From Lepturacanthus savala (Eukaryota; Chordata; Actinopteri; Scombriformes; Trichiuridae): DNA of 64,000 nucleotides. The DNA is taken from NCBI GenBank assembly GCA_030544235.1, contig CM060465.1, positions 27,722,988-27,786,987 on the forward strand, read 5' to 3'. This document shows, piece after piece, positions 37,301 to 46,879 of this stretch (its first letter is position 1; the number at the start of each line of letters is the position of its first letter). Under the pieces are notes generated by a model. That model saw only the letters and a list, made by a program, of their open reading frames with translations, searched no databases and had not been told where the DNA came from. Position numbers and translations under genes: made by a program.

Positions 37301-39186
37301 TAAAACAACCATATTTAAAAGGGATAGTTCAACATTTTTTAAACTTTTCCCATCGTCATAGCAATAGGTGTTTTACCTTTTTTTAGGTAAAACGAGCTGT
37401 TTCCAGACCAGCGGAGTAGAGCCGTGAGCTGCTCGGCTACTACTACACGGCTAATGGTATTTTTTGGTTTCCCTCATCAAACTCAGCAAATACACAATCC
37501 AGCAACTCCCAATGCTGTGGTGGACGAATTGTGACCTGGACATTCACCATGCTATGAGAGAATAACTGGAATGTTACACGTGGAGCAAATACTCAGGACT
37601 ACTTTCTGCACTAAGCCACTGGGTGGGGTGATGTCACTAAACGTGCGCTTTTGAGATCACTCCGCCGAGCAGCCATGTGGAGTGTGAAGTAATGTCATCT
37701 CATAATGTTCTGTTATTATCGCATAGTGTGCTGAGGTAAATTCTGATAATATAATGGGGTAAATATGTTTTATCTATAGTAATGGTATTAATGTTTAACT
37801 TGCCGATATTGGCCATGGAAATTTACTGGAAATTTGGAATCCTAGTCCGATATTAATAATCCCACAAGGGTTGCGTGAAAAAGACACCTTGTAATGTAAT
37901 TAGTTTAGGAACTGGAGAAAAACTAAAACTGCATTCACATTTAGAACCCAGGATACTGACGAGTCAGACTCGGCTTTGAATTCTGTCAAAGTCGAGAACA
38001 TCAGATATAAACTAGCTTTGTTGCCTGAACTCTGCTTCACCTCTTGTGTGTACAAATACATAAGAAACAAGCTCCTTTGAAAAAGAATAATACGAGTTCT
38101 AACTCTGTATATTATAAATACTTTAGCAGCTATGCCTGAGGAAATTTGTTACCCGACAGCGTGAAACGTTTAGCATGTTGTTAATCCCACAGTTAAAAAT
38201 ATATCAGAATTTATTGTCATAAAGCCGTGACCTTTTTCTTTCTTTCTTATTAACATGTATAATGCAAGATAAAACTAGTCAGAAGTGATTAGGATTCAGT
38301 TTCCCCTCCATCGACCATGTGCATAGTGAAAACTCAGACAAATGTGTCTGCTAGTTAGTTGGAGTGTTTAAATCTGTTTGGGGGGAATGTTTATCGACTG
38401 ACTGGATATTTCAGTGCGGTCCTTCGGGGCATGGTTGCTGCAATTACCGGATAACAAAAGTAATGACAATTTAAAAATCCACCATCTTGGTAATCAAAAA
38501 CCCTAAATAGTTTTTTTTTTGCTGCTGGCTGCTGCTGCTTCTGGTCTACATATTTCCTTCCACTGATTTTCTTTCGAAACCAACTCCAGTAGTTATTGCA
38601 CAGCGCAAAAATTATAGACGTTTCATGCATTTTGGGTTAAATCTTACAACATACGAGTACAAATGGATAGAATTTCAAAACCGGGACATTCCTTAAATTG
38701 TGTTGTGACTTTTTTTTTTTCGCCCCCACTGACCTGCTTCTCCTCTGGTGGAAGCTTGCTCCACTCGTTGCCCAGCATCCTCGTGATCTCCGGGAAGGGC
38801 ACGTCGGGCCGCTCTGCCCGGAGCTGCTCCCGCCGGTCGTTCATGAAGCGAACGTAGCCCGTCAGCGGGGCTTTGGGCGCGTTGCTGTCCTTCATCGGCT
38901 TCTTCCTCTTCCTCCCCTTCGGCCAGCTGCCGCGTCGCGGCTTCTGGAAAAACAAAAAAGATAACGAAAACAGATACGGTTTTGAAAAAGTTTGGGAAAG
39001 CTGAAACCCCCGGGGATATACGCCGATGAGGCGTTCTTGGAGCGTGGATGGGGGAAAAACTGGTGGGAAAAAAAAAATGTCCTATTTGAGATACCTCATC
39101 TCCATTTCTCTGGCTGTTGTTGTCAGGATTGGCTGCAGGAGATCCTGTCTGCTCCTCCATGACTTCTGAAGACGCACAGGCGAGAT
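31343..39186 (-). CDS. hmg20a: hmg20a, HMG-box chromatin protein (gene-level entry, 5' coding exon not placed)
   Basis: HMG20A (iBRAF) is a nuclear HMG-box protein that associates with LSD1-CoREST-type histone demethylase complexes and counteracts its paralogue HMG20B in neuronal gene control (family knowledge). Coding exons in transcript order are 39186-39095, 38943-38734, 37081-36949, 35769-35732, 34216-34141, 33522-33307, 31712-31580 and 31346-31343. All junctions are GT-AG and phases agree. From the methionine at 39160 this gives 291 codons; human HMG20A is about 347, so N-terminal sequence is missing. The HMG box is at about residues 40-112 (NAPKAPLTGYVRF, PFPEITRMLGNEW). A conserved block, TVFDIPIFTEEFLNHSKARE, leads into a coiled coil at about 175-240. 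The protein ends VVNRLDR, as in HMG20A and unlike HMG20B. The basic KGRKRKKP ahead of the box suits nuclear import. The assignment over HMG20B rests on the C-terminus and the ERNAALQKHVESMR segment. Confidence 0.95.
31580..31712 (-). CDS. hmg20a: hmg20a exon: C-terminal helix, ends inside the last codon
   Basis: The acceptor GTCCTTCAG opens an exon reading SGEMPSLETIDSYMKKLHSL, then IISNPQENENLINTVRDVVN and RLD, followed by the first two bases of a final arginine codon. The donor AG|GTAAGA is close to consensus. Unspliced, the reading is AGG TAA; spliced to the exon at 31346 it is AGA TAA. Both give the same C-terminus, VVNRLDR. Confidence 0.93.
33307..33522 (-). CDS. hmg20a: hmg20a exon: coiled-coil domain
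   Basis: The 216-bp exon starts with two bases completing alanine (AREAEMRQLRKTNMEYEERN) and runs through AALQKHVESMRGAVERLEGD to ASSFSSVPLPG, ending in phase 1 at GTGAGT. Heptad-like spacing of L, M and V with many charged residues predicts a coiled coil. In this family that region mediates partner binding, including heterodimer formation with HMG20B (family knowledge). The block is CpG-rich compared with the flanking introns. Confidence 0.95.
33650..34095 (+). mobile_element. Dispersed transposon-like element in hmg20a intron (copy A)
   Basis: Its sequence (CATTACTTTTAAGTTACTCT, TGATTCCACTGTTGAAAGTG, TGCTATTTCAGGAAGTGGAC, CTTCAAATCCTTA) matches the reverse complement of 59660-60385 through most of its length. 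It fills about 445 bp of the 618-bp intron between exons 34216-34141 and 33522-33307. Relative to the other copy it is cut off at 34095, about 45 bp from the exon donor. The GTAAC/TTAC-rich ends suggest a hAT-like non-autonomous element, which is inference. Confidence 0.7.
34141..34216 (-). CDS. hmg20a: hmg20a exon: conserved FDIPIFTEEFL segment
   Basis: The 76 bp read KDTEGKDRTVFDIPIFTEEF then LNHSK, and end in phase 1 before GTAAAA. FDIPIFTEEFLNHSK is nearly identical between HMG20A orthologues and links the HMG box to the coiled coil. The donor is followed by a long run of A, and a dispersed repeat begins about 45 bp into the intron. Confidence 0.95.
34217..35731 (-). other. hmg20a intron (1.5 kb)
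   Basis: Minus-strand intron between the 38-bp exon and the FDIPIFTEEFL exon. It holds poly-C/poly-A runs at 34610-34621 and 34865-34884 and a T-rich stretch at 35030-35330. No further exon is needed by phase. Confidence 0.7.
35732..35769 (-). CDS. hmg20a: hmg20a micro-exon (38 bp) in the linker
   Basis: The acceptor CCTCTCCAG and donor GAG|GTCAGT enclose 38 bp. With one base carried over from the previous exon it reads DVGHQAANEALHE, matching the position and character of the human linker QDAARQATHDHE. It is too short to show as an ordinary open frame and was found by phase requirement and splice sites. The in-frame join on both sides is the main support. Confidence 0.88.
36234..36255. repeat. 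Poly-A run
   Basis: About 22 consecutive A in the hmg20a intron between 36949 and 35769. Confidence 0.9.
36507..36804. mobile_element. Fold-back miniature transposon in hmg20a intron
   Basis: Two arms of about 115 bp form an imperfect palindrome: CAACAGGTGAAGATATTTCA, then TTAGTCCAATATTGAATAG and TGGCAGATAATTTACCTTAT on the left; the right arm reverse-complemented carries AACAGGTGGAAATATCTCAT, TTAGTCCTATAATGAGTAG and TGGCAGATAATTTAGCTTAT. The ends are TGCTGCAAAA and TTTTGCAGTG, flanked by TA on both sides (36505-36506, 36805-36806), as for Tc1/mariner-type insertion. No coding capacity. Confidence 0.85.
36949..37081 (-). CDS. hmg20a: hmg20a exon: end of HMG box
   Basis: The acceptor CTCGGCAG is followed by RYLDEAERDKERYMRELEKY then QKTEAYKHFTRKVQEKQKGK, the third HMG-box helix and its basic tail. 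The donor GTGAGT comes after the first base of a codon (phase 1). The 133-bp length and phases match both neighbouring exons. Confidence 0.95.
37315..37700. repeat. Possible dispersed repeat in hmg20a intron
   Basis: Begins AAAAGGGATAGTTCAACATTTTT, a common start of fish miniature elements, and continues with sequence unlike the surrounding intron. The other end was not found, so the call is weak. Confidence 0.3.
38734..38943 (-). CDS. hmg20a: hmg20a exon: basic stretch and first two-thirds of the HMG box
   Basis: This exon is exactly 70 codons, phase 0 at both ends. It begins KPRRGSWPKGRKRKKP, a basic, NLS-like run, then NAPKAPLTGYVRFMNDRREQ and PFPEITRMLGNEWSKLPPEE, the first two helices of an HMG box. 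The acceptor is TTTTTCCAG and the donor is CAG with GTCAGT. The preceding intron is only 151 bp. Longer open frames on both strands here run through the splice sites and are not separate genes. Confidence 0.95.
39095..39186 (-). CDS. hmg20a: hmg20a exon: acidic/polar N-terminal region
   Basis: The exon starts after a pyrimidine-rich acceptor (CTTGTCCTCCAG) and ends at GAG followed by GTATCT. The methionine at 39160-39158 begins MEEQTGSPAANPDNNSQRNG. The 26 bases upstream of it are also open in the same frame (LACASSEV preceded by a split codon ending in AT). A G from the previous exon would give D-L-A, which fits the 'NDLA' of human HMG20A. I therefore read the methionine as possibly internal, with translation probably starting in an unplaced upstream exon. 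The exon ends in phase 0. Confidence 0.85.
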
Positions 39187-39469
39187 CTGGAGGACAAGAA
39201 TGGGGGAGATGTTAGAATAGAACATGTCTAATAACAGCAAAGTGGGGACTATATGGTTTTATTGGACACATAAAATGTTTAGATACAGATCTGAGATGGG
39301 GGGGCTGGATATGCAAAACTGTATACAGGGTTCCTGCAGGTTTCTTTAAGTTAAATTAATTTATATAAAACTTAATACCTCTTTCACAGCCTATTTCACA
39401 CAACAATCAGCAAAGAAAATCTATTTAATTTGTTCATGTATTTGTCAAACTATTTAATCAACAACAATA

Positions 39470-39660
39470 AATACTTTTTTAAAATTATCTAACCTTTATT
39501 GAAACTTCTTATTGAGACCCAGGGTCCTGTCTGAGCAGCAGCAATCGCACAAAGTTACAACAAACGAGACAGATAATAAAGACAATGTACGCACAAAACA
39601 TTAAAAGGTACAGGTGCAAAAGGCGGATTAAAATCTGATTAACAGCATGTGCATACCCTT
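39470..39660. repeat. Dispersed repeat, 'CTTTATTGAAAC..GAGACCCAGGGTC' type
   Basis: TAACCTTTATTGAAACTTCT then TATTGAGACCCAGGGTCCTG resembles the repeat at 57290-57420 (TTTATTTAGCCAGG..GAGAAGAAGATCTC). Both fit a common fish family containing 'TTTATTTAACCAGG..TTGAGA'. It lies upstream of the first placed hmg20a exon. Confidence 0.4.
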
Positions 39661-41560
39661 CAGCCATCCAAGTCAAAGTTTAAACTCCCCTAAGGGGAGT
39701 ATAGGTGTAGGAAAAGGCCTTTTGACCAACTTCAGTCGAAACTGGAGGGATGACAACGGTAAAACCGTCTAGAGAACGGAGGTTTATAGCTTGAACATGT
39801 ACGTAGACAGAATTAAGATCCCACAGTCAACTCCATATTTTTGGCAGTGATCTCAGCATTTAAAAAGTCTATTAATTGATTTTTAGTGGATATTTTCAGG
39901 TGTATTCAGGTGTACTACATCCATATAAAATATTTTTTCACTAAAACCTCACCTGTGCATTGTGAATATGATGTACTACATCAAACAGAGTAGGAAAAAG
40001 TAATTTTGTTTATTTTTGGTAAACATTTTTCATCAATTACATACTGAAATATGGAATTTGCAGACGGTCCCTAACACCCATCACAGTGAATGACAGTAGA
40101 TTGGCGACGTTGAGACGCTGTTTTCTGGTAAAATGTAACACGACGAGGTAAGTTGACAGTAATATTATAGTCTATCGGATTATGATGACGTTGCCGTATA
40201 TTATACTCTTTACTTATGCTGACACTGTGCGGAAGAGATGCTGACGAGAATGTGATACAGAGAAATTAGATACTGCACAATTTTAAGGTCTTTTTTGAAG
40301 GTCGGCTAAATTTTTGGTTGGACTGAGACGTGTGGGCATTGTCACCGGGGATGCTGCCCATGGCAGGAAGTGGAGCAGACTGCTCCTACAAGCAGCGGTA
40401 CCGCCTTTTTTTCGCCTTCTCGTCCAAACTCCTCCCAAAAGTTGGCTCCGAAAACCCCTCTTGGCCAGCCGCATTTCCTCTAATAGAAATGTCTCGCTGC
40501 TATCAATCATTATTCAGGGAGTGATTGAAAAAACACATTAAAAGGCACTCCTCAGACGCTGGCGTAACCTACTTTGAACAGGAGTAAAAAAAGAAAAGGA
40601 AAAAAAAAAGCAGCGTTTTGATACTCGGCCTCGTAATTAGAGATAAGACAACGCCTACATGCTAAATTGCTCTCTGGGAAAAAAAAAAAAAAAAAAAAGT
40701 GAAGTCGAGGTGAAGTTTCGTTGAGTTTTAAATAGACTGTAGTTAAGATAAGCTGTGTTGCAAAAAGTGCTCACTAGTGTTAAATTCTAGCTGCGAATAA
40801 AAAAATAGATTCACTTTTAAAACCAACTCCAAAAATATTAGTTCCAAAGAATTGACACAACACAAATATTATGTGAGTAAGAACATTACTAATCAGAAAA
40901 TAGCAAAAACATGAGTGTGTTTTAACCTCTGACCTCTTCTAAATCATTGCGTAGGAAGCGGGCCAGTATCCTGGATGTGGTTTCTGCCCCCTGCCACTAA
41001 ATACTGTGGGAAAAGTCACAGAGGAATTAGCCAATTCACCACAAAAATCCCTTTTGGAAAGCAAATATAAAAGGGGAAATCCCCTTGACGGTAGACAGTT
41101 AAGGTAAGTAGGATTATTTTTCACACACTTCTGGGGCCTTTTCTCAGGAATCCTGATAAGTGATGCCTCCAGTTTTGGAAGACATGTTCAAATCCGATAT
41201 TTAAGGAAAAGGACCAATACAGCAAATGTAGAAATATAATATAAAAGTATTGCTTTGGTCCTTCCAACTGATGTATTATCATGTATGACATCTTAGAATA
41301 ATAATTCTGATAGACCAAATCTGCTTTCACTTTTTTGGACTTTGATCTTTGGTGAAATACTGGATCATTTCAAAAAGTATTGAAGCAAAACCATGTGAGA
41401 AGTTTAGAGGGAATAACTCACGGACATCTGAAATGTCATCTGACTACACGCTGTTTGTAAGAGGTCAGAAGAAAGCTTGTTATATTATCCATTGTCATTT
41501 TTTCATCTGAAAAGTAACTAAATGAACTGGTAGAAAGTAGTAATAGACCATCTTGAGAGC

Positions 41561-41648
41561 AGCCATATTCCAATAACAGCACCGTGACTTTCACTGAATT
41601 ATTATCATTGGTTACACCTGTGTTTACCTACTGCTTCACTCATGTTAC
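41561..41648. mobile_element. Palindromic miniature transposon family, diverged fragment (copy 2)
   Basis: GAGCAGCCATATTCC and ATCATTGGTTACACCTGTGT plus TTACCTACTGCTTCACTCA match the arms of the element at 24460-24649. The internal region is largely lost. Limits approximate. Confidence 0.5.
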
Positions 41649-41847
41649 GCTCCACCACTGGTATGCCTTCATCATACGCTGCCACATATTCAGCAAAGAG
41701 CTGACAAGCAAAAGTGAGTAAAATATTCTGTCTTATAGTTATTAACAAATGGCATAAAACTCACAGCTCCAACTGCTCTACTTTCCAACAATTCAGGACT
41801 GTGCTGCAGTGTCCTCTGCTGGAAAACAGTCCTCAATGCAAGATTTG

Positions 41848-41848
<1 letters not shown>

Positions 41849-41913
<65 letters not shown>
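41849..41913. repeat. (TA)n microsatellite
   Basis: About 64 bp of uninterrupted TA within the hmg20a 5' region. Confidence 0.97.
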
Positions 41914-41915
<2 letters not shown>

Positions 41916-42779
41916 ATTTATTATTGTAACATTGTGCCACTTTGTGATAGACTGTGATTTTTTTTAAGTCTGACTGAAAAATGATCTAACATATTTAAAT
42001 GGTATATGAGGTCTGTAGTCAGGGATTTAACTCTAATTTCTCCAATATTACTGTACAAAATATGATAAACATTTTGTCCAAGGGATAAAAATCCAGGATG
42101 TAGCGATGCTTTTATTTTGCAACACAAAGTAATAGCTGAAATAAATTATGAACACCACAATTAGTGGTTAGTATTTCACGCTATATGTGTGCTATAATAA
42201 ATTAACGTACGATTACTGTATGTTTAGCCTCATATGAGACGCTCCGGTCTCCGGGAGTCTAAGATAAGGCCTCCTTACGTGTCGCCTCTGTTGTTTCTAA
42301 CATGTACCAATCAAAAAAAAGAGAAACGGAAAAAAACACGTAAAGCCACGCCTGTTATTTGAACCTAAGGTGTATTCGTTTTCTATTACTCCGTTTTATT
42401 CTAATAAAAAAAGGTATTTTATCTCAAAAATCCTACTTCCGTTTCAACTGCGCCACTGTGCCCTGTCTCCTGTTCACTGTAGAGCGAGTGATATCGAAGA
42501 TAACCACCCCTTTTTTAATTAAAAATAGGCAATATTGATGAAAACGAATATGCCTTATGTCCAGATAACTTTAAGCTATAAGTTAAGCACTGGTGTTTTG
42601 AGATTGTTACATATTTGAAAAACCAGGGGCGAAATGTAAACAGCCCCTATTTCATTTTTGGGGGGTAGCTTTAAGACTCGTAGCCTACTTACTGTATGTG
42701 ATCAATTTGCACGAATATATTCTGATTAATGAGCGTCAAGAAAACTCATTTGACTTGTTTGTACGTGTCGTTACACTGA

Positions 42780-43420
42780 GATGTTGACGAGATTCATTCA
42801 AACCCTGCGGCCAGCTGGCAAACCGGTGTTTCGGTTTAATTCGCGACCGTGTTAACTGGTGACTCGTGGTGTCGTGGTTGCTCGAATTCAGATAATACGA
42901 TAAGGAAAGTGAATGCTTCTTGTTGTGGGTGGCAACATTTAATTAATATGATGTAACACTGAAATACAAAGAGCACCGTGTTAAACATTCAATTTAGGAT
43001 AATCTAACACGTTTTTAGTCGGACACCTATATGGTATGTTCGTGTTTCCAACGGCTGCTGTCACCACGACAACCTCGGACACATTCAGCTGAAAGTCACC
43101 AGTTAGCATGGTCGCGAGTTACACCGAAACACCGCACCGCTGGTATGCTAACTTAGCTAAGTTAACCAGCTAACCTCAACAATACCGATAATTAACTGCG
43201 CTCCCCATTTACACTGCGAGCTATTGCTGGACACACACTGTACGTCTGGCGATCATTAATGTTATCCTTGAAACTCAAATGTGCATTGAAGTTCACAATG
43301 TGCAGAAAAAATAGGTTTAGCACCTAGCATTAGGCTGCTAATAGCTAGCTCTGCGGCGGCTAATGTTAGCAGCGGTTCGCTAGTTAACGCGTGCACACCA
43401 AGATGCGATTAGAAACACCT
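42780..43420. promoter_or_regulatory. CpG-rich candidate hmg20a promoter region
   Basis: CpG dinucleotides are frequent here (GCGACCGTG, GTCGCGAG, ACCGCACCGC, GCGGCGGC, AACGCGTGC) against a CpG-poor background. The region lies upstream of the hmg20a coding exons. Minus-strand donor candidates for a non-coding first exon include ACA|GTAAGT near 42690 and AAG|GTCAGT near 43472. A divergent plus-strand transcript is possible, because PEAK1 is head-to-head with HMG20A in human, but nothing here proves it. The TSS cannot be fixed by eye. Confidence 0.5.
43060..43073. promoter_or_regulatory. RFX X-box-like motif
   Basis: GTCACCACGACAAC fits the X-box consensus GTNRCC-N(0-3)-RGYAAC with one mismatch and has the expected imperfect palindromic form. 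It lies inside the CpG-rich candidate promoter. A single mismatch match of this length can arise by chance, so confidence is low. Confidence 0.3.
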
Positions 43421-43881
43421 TAATCTGATATATTTAACACACACAGAGCAAAAGCATCCGGTTGAAACTGACCTTAGATCCTTTTAAAGCGCAGCTCAAC
43501 TTGTCCAAATGATTATTTTCTTAATCAAAACAATACAGCAGCCACAGCATAGACCTGCAGCAGACAGACCTGTTCTCTTCTGCATGGAGTAACTATTTAC
43601 TCAAGTATTATGAAGCATTATGAAGTAATCTTTAATGACCAGTATGAACAGGAGAAATACGTATGGCAAGAAAAGCCTATGTCAAATATCATTTTTGGAC
43701 CTGGCAAGATAAATTAGAAAAATCTGTTAACCCATCCCCTAATTAAATCCCATTTAAAGGGAACTTTTCTAGCCATTGCAAATCTATGTCCCCTTGTTGG
43801 TCACACTTTTCTTCATGTTACAACAGTCCAATGCATTTTATGGTGCTGCTTCCCCCTTCTGTTTATATAGCAGATTACACC

Positions 43882-44040
<159 letters not shown>

Positions 44041-45129
44041 CTGTCAACACATAAGAGCTTGCATGTTGTCTGTTGATTAGATGAGCAATATTTAATTTGA
44101 AGGGTTAATTTTGCCACATAACAACCATGTTGTGATAATTCTGTTGCAAAGAGCAAAAAGCTGCACTTTATATCTAGTTTGAATGCATGATAATTAGTAT
44201 TTTCTTCCTCTTACAGCTTGAATAGCAGTTTTAATGATTGTAGTTCAAACCTTTTCTAGTTTATATTGTCGATGCAACTTCCAATACTGTCATTATTGTG
44301 TGTGTGTGTGTGTGTTTGCCAGTGTCATGCATGCACACAAGTACACATGCACGTAACTTGTCAGCAGCAATATAGGATTGGCAACCCTGGGGTGAAATAT
44401 TCTAAAAACAATAAAATACTCATATTGCTCTGAGCATCCCGGTACATTCATAAATATTTTTTTTTTGTTCCATTTGTGAAAAATACACACACTCTGCTCT
44501 ACAACTTGTATAAACTGCCCTTCTACAGCTTTGACTCTGTGGATTAACAAAAAAAAAACAGTAAAACATTACTATCCTTTAGTGGATAGAATACACAAGA
44601 TTAATAACGAAGGTCCCCACTCAAAAACCTCTCCAAGCGTAGAGAGAGGGATAGAGAAATATAAGACTAATACTCTAATTCCAAATTAACAGATTTCAAA
44701 TCAACACCCAGACGGGAGGAACTGAACTGTAGCTGCAGTCTAATTGAAACTTTGATTGCAATCTCATCACAATTATCCGGAGTTAATCCAACCCAATTCT
44801 CAGGCTCATTACACACAGGTTGGGTACATCCAGCTGCCGCACGGGGTTCACAAAGTAAAGTCACGAATGAAATCAAGATATTTACCTTGGAATGCTGGTC
44901 ACATTTAAAGTCAGAGCTTTATTTTCATATACAGGGCGAACAGTCATTAATGTCACCAGGAAGAACCGTGCAAACAAATGTTATTATTCATTCTCAAAGA
45001 TTATTATCTTTTATAATTTATGATATAGGATTTTTTTTGCCTCATGTATCATATTTCAGAGACTGGTCGTTGCCCATATCAGGCCCAGGGTGTGCACATA
45101 CATGGATCCTCTATAAATGGATACTAGCC

Positions 45130-45620
45130 TAACATCAGCGTGAATAATGCTCTCATCTTCATCCTGAAGGCCTATACACATCTCGACACCTCTGGTGCAA
45201 CCAGCAGGTAGAGCACTATAGTCTCATGGGTCCGGGACAGTATATGTGCCTGCAGAGCTGTATCTCTGAAAAGGTCCTGAACAGCAAGGGAATAGTTCTG
45301 CCCCCATCCTGTTCACCATGGAAACGGTGGACTTCCAGTACAACAAGGACAAGCGCTTCCTTCATTAGTTCTCTGATGATTCAGCAGTTGTTGGTCTGCT
45401 CAAAGGAGGTGATAAACAGGGATAAAGTCCCTGTTGGGGACTTTGTGGACTCCACAACCATAACCCCCTTTCTCTATATACTTCATGATTCAGGAGATGG
45501 TGGCTATTGGGAGGAAGGAGTGAAATCCAGCTCTGTTTGTGATTCGGGGTAATGAGGTGGAGCTCGAGTTGACCTGGAAGACCTACATGAAGGTCAAAGC
45601 CCACTGTACTTTTCAGTGGC
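45130..45620 (+). mobile_element. Decayed non-LTR retrotransposon, reverse transcriptase fragment
   Basis: The plus strand at about 45365-45420 reads FSDDSAVVGLLKGGDKQG followed by a stop. This corresponds to the FADD-type catalytic box of a LINE reverse transcriptase (F-[AS]-DD). Upstream CTGCCCCCATCCTGTTCACC (PILFT-like) also fits. Several stops and frame changes show it is dead. Possibly the same copy as the C-terminal fragment at 46340-46730, separated by the minisatellite. Confidence 0.7.
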
Positions 45621-45639
45621 GTGTACATACAGCGTGTCT

Positions 45640-45975
45640 TTGCCACTGAAGAAGGCACTTTAGCATGTGTTTTGGCTCTCAAGACGGCACTTTAACGTGC
45701 TATTTAGTTCCCAGGAGTGCACTTTAACATGCTTTTTAGCTTCCACGTAAGCATTTTAGACATTTTGGCTCCTAGAGAGTATTTTAGCAAGCATCTTAGC
45801 TGCCATGAGGACACTTTAGCAAGTGTTTTGCCTCCTAGAGGGCACTTTAATATGTGTTTCGGCTGCCATGAGAGCACTTTAACATGTATTTTGGTTCCTA
45901 TAGGGCACTTAAGCACATATTTTGTCTCCCATGTGGGAACTTTACCACGTGTTTTGGCTCCTTAAAGGCATTTTA
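45640..45975. repeat. Degenerate minisatellite, ~31.5-bp unit with 63-bp higher-order period
   Basis: Repeats of GGCACTTTAGCATGTGTTTT + GGCTCCTAGAG alternate with a form having GCTGCCATGAGAGCACTTTA. Between successive GCTGCCATGAG blocks the distance is exactly 63 bp at 45799-45862. Because 63 is a multiple of three, one minus-strand frame stays open and encodes a 21-residue periodic peptide of the form LKCPLGAKTHAKVPSWQPK. I regard this as a by-product of the repeat and not a gene. Confidence 0.85.
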
Positions 45976-46171
45976 GGGGGTTTCAGGCTCCCCATCTGAT
46001 TCGATTTTTGGTTTTAGATATTAAAGAAAGTTTATGAAACCCATGACTAAAATGTCATTGTGTTACATATGGATGGATTTATAATTAATTTAAATTATTC
46101 CCTTTTTGTCTGGGGATCCCCGGGATCCACCTAAGGAGCCCTGGTGGTCCCTGGACCCCACTTTGTGAACC

Positions 46172-46270
46172 AGTGTCCTAGAGTGCACTTTAGCACACAT
46201 TTTGGTTTACATGAGGGCACTTTAGCATGCATTTTGGCTCCTAGAGGGCACTTTAGCACACATTTTTCAA
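46172..46270. repeat. Second block of the same minisatellite
   Basis: CTAGAGTGCACTTTAGCACA, CATGAGGGCACTTTAGCATG and CTAGAGGGCACTTTAGCACA continue the array. It is separated from the first block by about 195 bp that ends in GGAGCCCTGGTGGTCCCTGG and ACCCCACTTTGTGAACCAGTG, which looks like a hAT-type transposon end. Confidence 0.8.
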
Positions 46271-46339
46271 CAATTGCCACAGGGACGCAACCGCCCCTCC
46301 CTACCCTCCCTATGCACACCACTGGTACGTTCTAAAAAA

Positions 46340-46730
46340 GCTGAAATCTTTAACATCTTCAGACCCCCGCTGTGTACTGTCTACCATTCGGTTGCCAGCG
46401 TGCTGTTCTTTGTTGTGATGTGCTTGGGGGGAAGAGTTCTCACACTGCTGACAGGAACACACTCAATAAACTCATAAAAAAAAGGCAAGCTCCAGTAGTG
46501 GTAGTAAAATGGAGACTATTGAGCAGGTGGCAGAGAGAAGAATTCTCTCTATACTGAACTGCATCATAAAGAACCCGGCTCACCCAGTCCAGGTCTTGCA
46601 GGTGGTTCAGCAGAGTGTTTTCAGCCACAGGCTCATCCCACTATGGTGCAGGACTGAACGCAGCAAGAAGTCTTTCCTGCAGCTGTCACTAGACTCTACA
46701 GTTTTTATGTAATTTATTGCAGAGCAGTAT
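46340..46730 (+). mobile_element. Non-LTR retrotransposon ORF2 C-terminal fragment
   Basis: The plus-strand reading ILNCIIKNPAHPVQVLQVVQ then SHRLIPLWCRTERSKKSFLQ matches the C-terminal tail typical of fish CR1/L2/Rex LINE ORF2 (..HPL..LF..RS..R.RFK.SF.P.A). Frameshifts are present. The end is followed by a (CA)n tract. Confidence 0.65.
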
Positions 46731-46776
46731 ATAGTAGTATATAGTTATATATGTTATATAGTTAGTATAGTTTTGT

Positions 46777-46779
<3 letters not shown>

Positions 46780-46816
<37 letters not shown>
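46780..46816. repeat. (CA)n microsatellite
   Basis: About 36 bp of AC repeats just 3' of the retrotransposon fragment. Confidence 0.95.
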
Positions 46817-46819
<3 letters not shown>

Positions 46820-46879
46820 TGTTATGTGGTTGCTGCAAAGTAATTTCCTGTGGCTGATAAATTTGGGACCATTTAGAAA

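Larger units (their letters stand above)
39187..42779 (-). other. 5' intronic region of hmg20a, missing first coding exon sought here
   Basis: By phase, an exon ending in G should splice to 39186. No convincing one was found. MLETTEAT before a C|GTAAGG site near 42272 was considered and is weak. The block 40280-40530 is GC-richer and may be a regulatory element. A (TA)n array lies at 41849-41913. Confidence 0.5.

Noticed and set aside
38693..39160. 155-codon open frame on the minus strand
   Set aside because: It reads from the hmg20a 5' exon through the 151-bp intron into the HMG exon in the wrong frame; the spliced reading is clearly the real one.
41640..41730. Minus-strand reading FAEYVAAYDEGIPVVE as a possible hmg20a 5' exon
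   Set aside because: It overlaps a diverged miniature-transposon fragment, has no in-frame start or suitable donor, and does not resemble the HMG20A N-terminus.
42272..42302. MLETTEAT before C|GTAAGG as the missing hmg20a start exon
   Set aside because: A C before GT is a poor donor context, the join would give H instead of D, and the peptide does not resemble other HMG20A N-termini.
45704..45965. 70-82-codon periodic frames on both strands as a repeat-protein gene
   Set aside because: Both strands are equally periodic, which the 63-bp minisatellite alone explains; no promoter or exon context.
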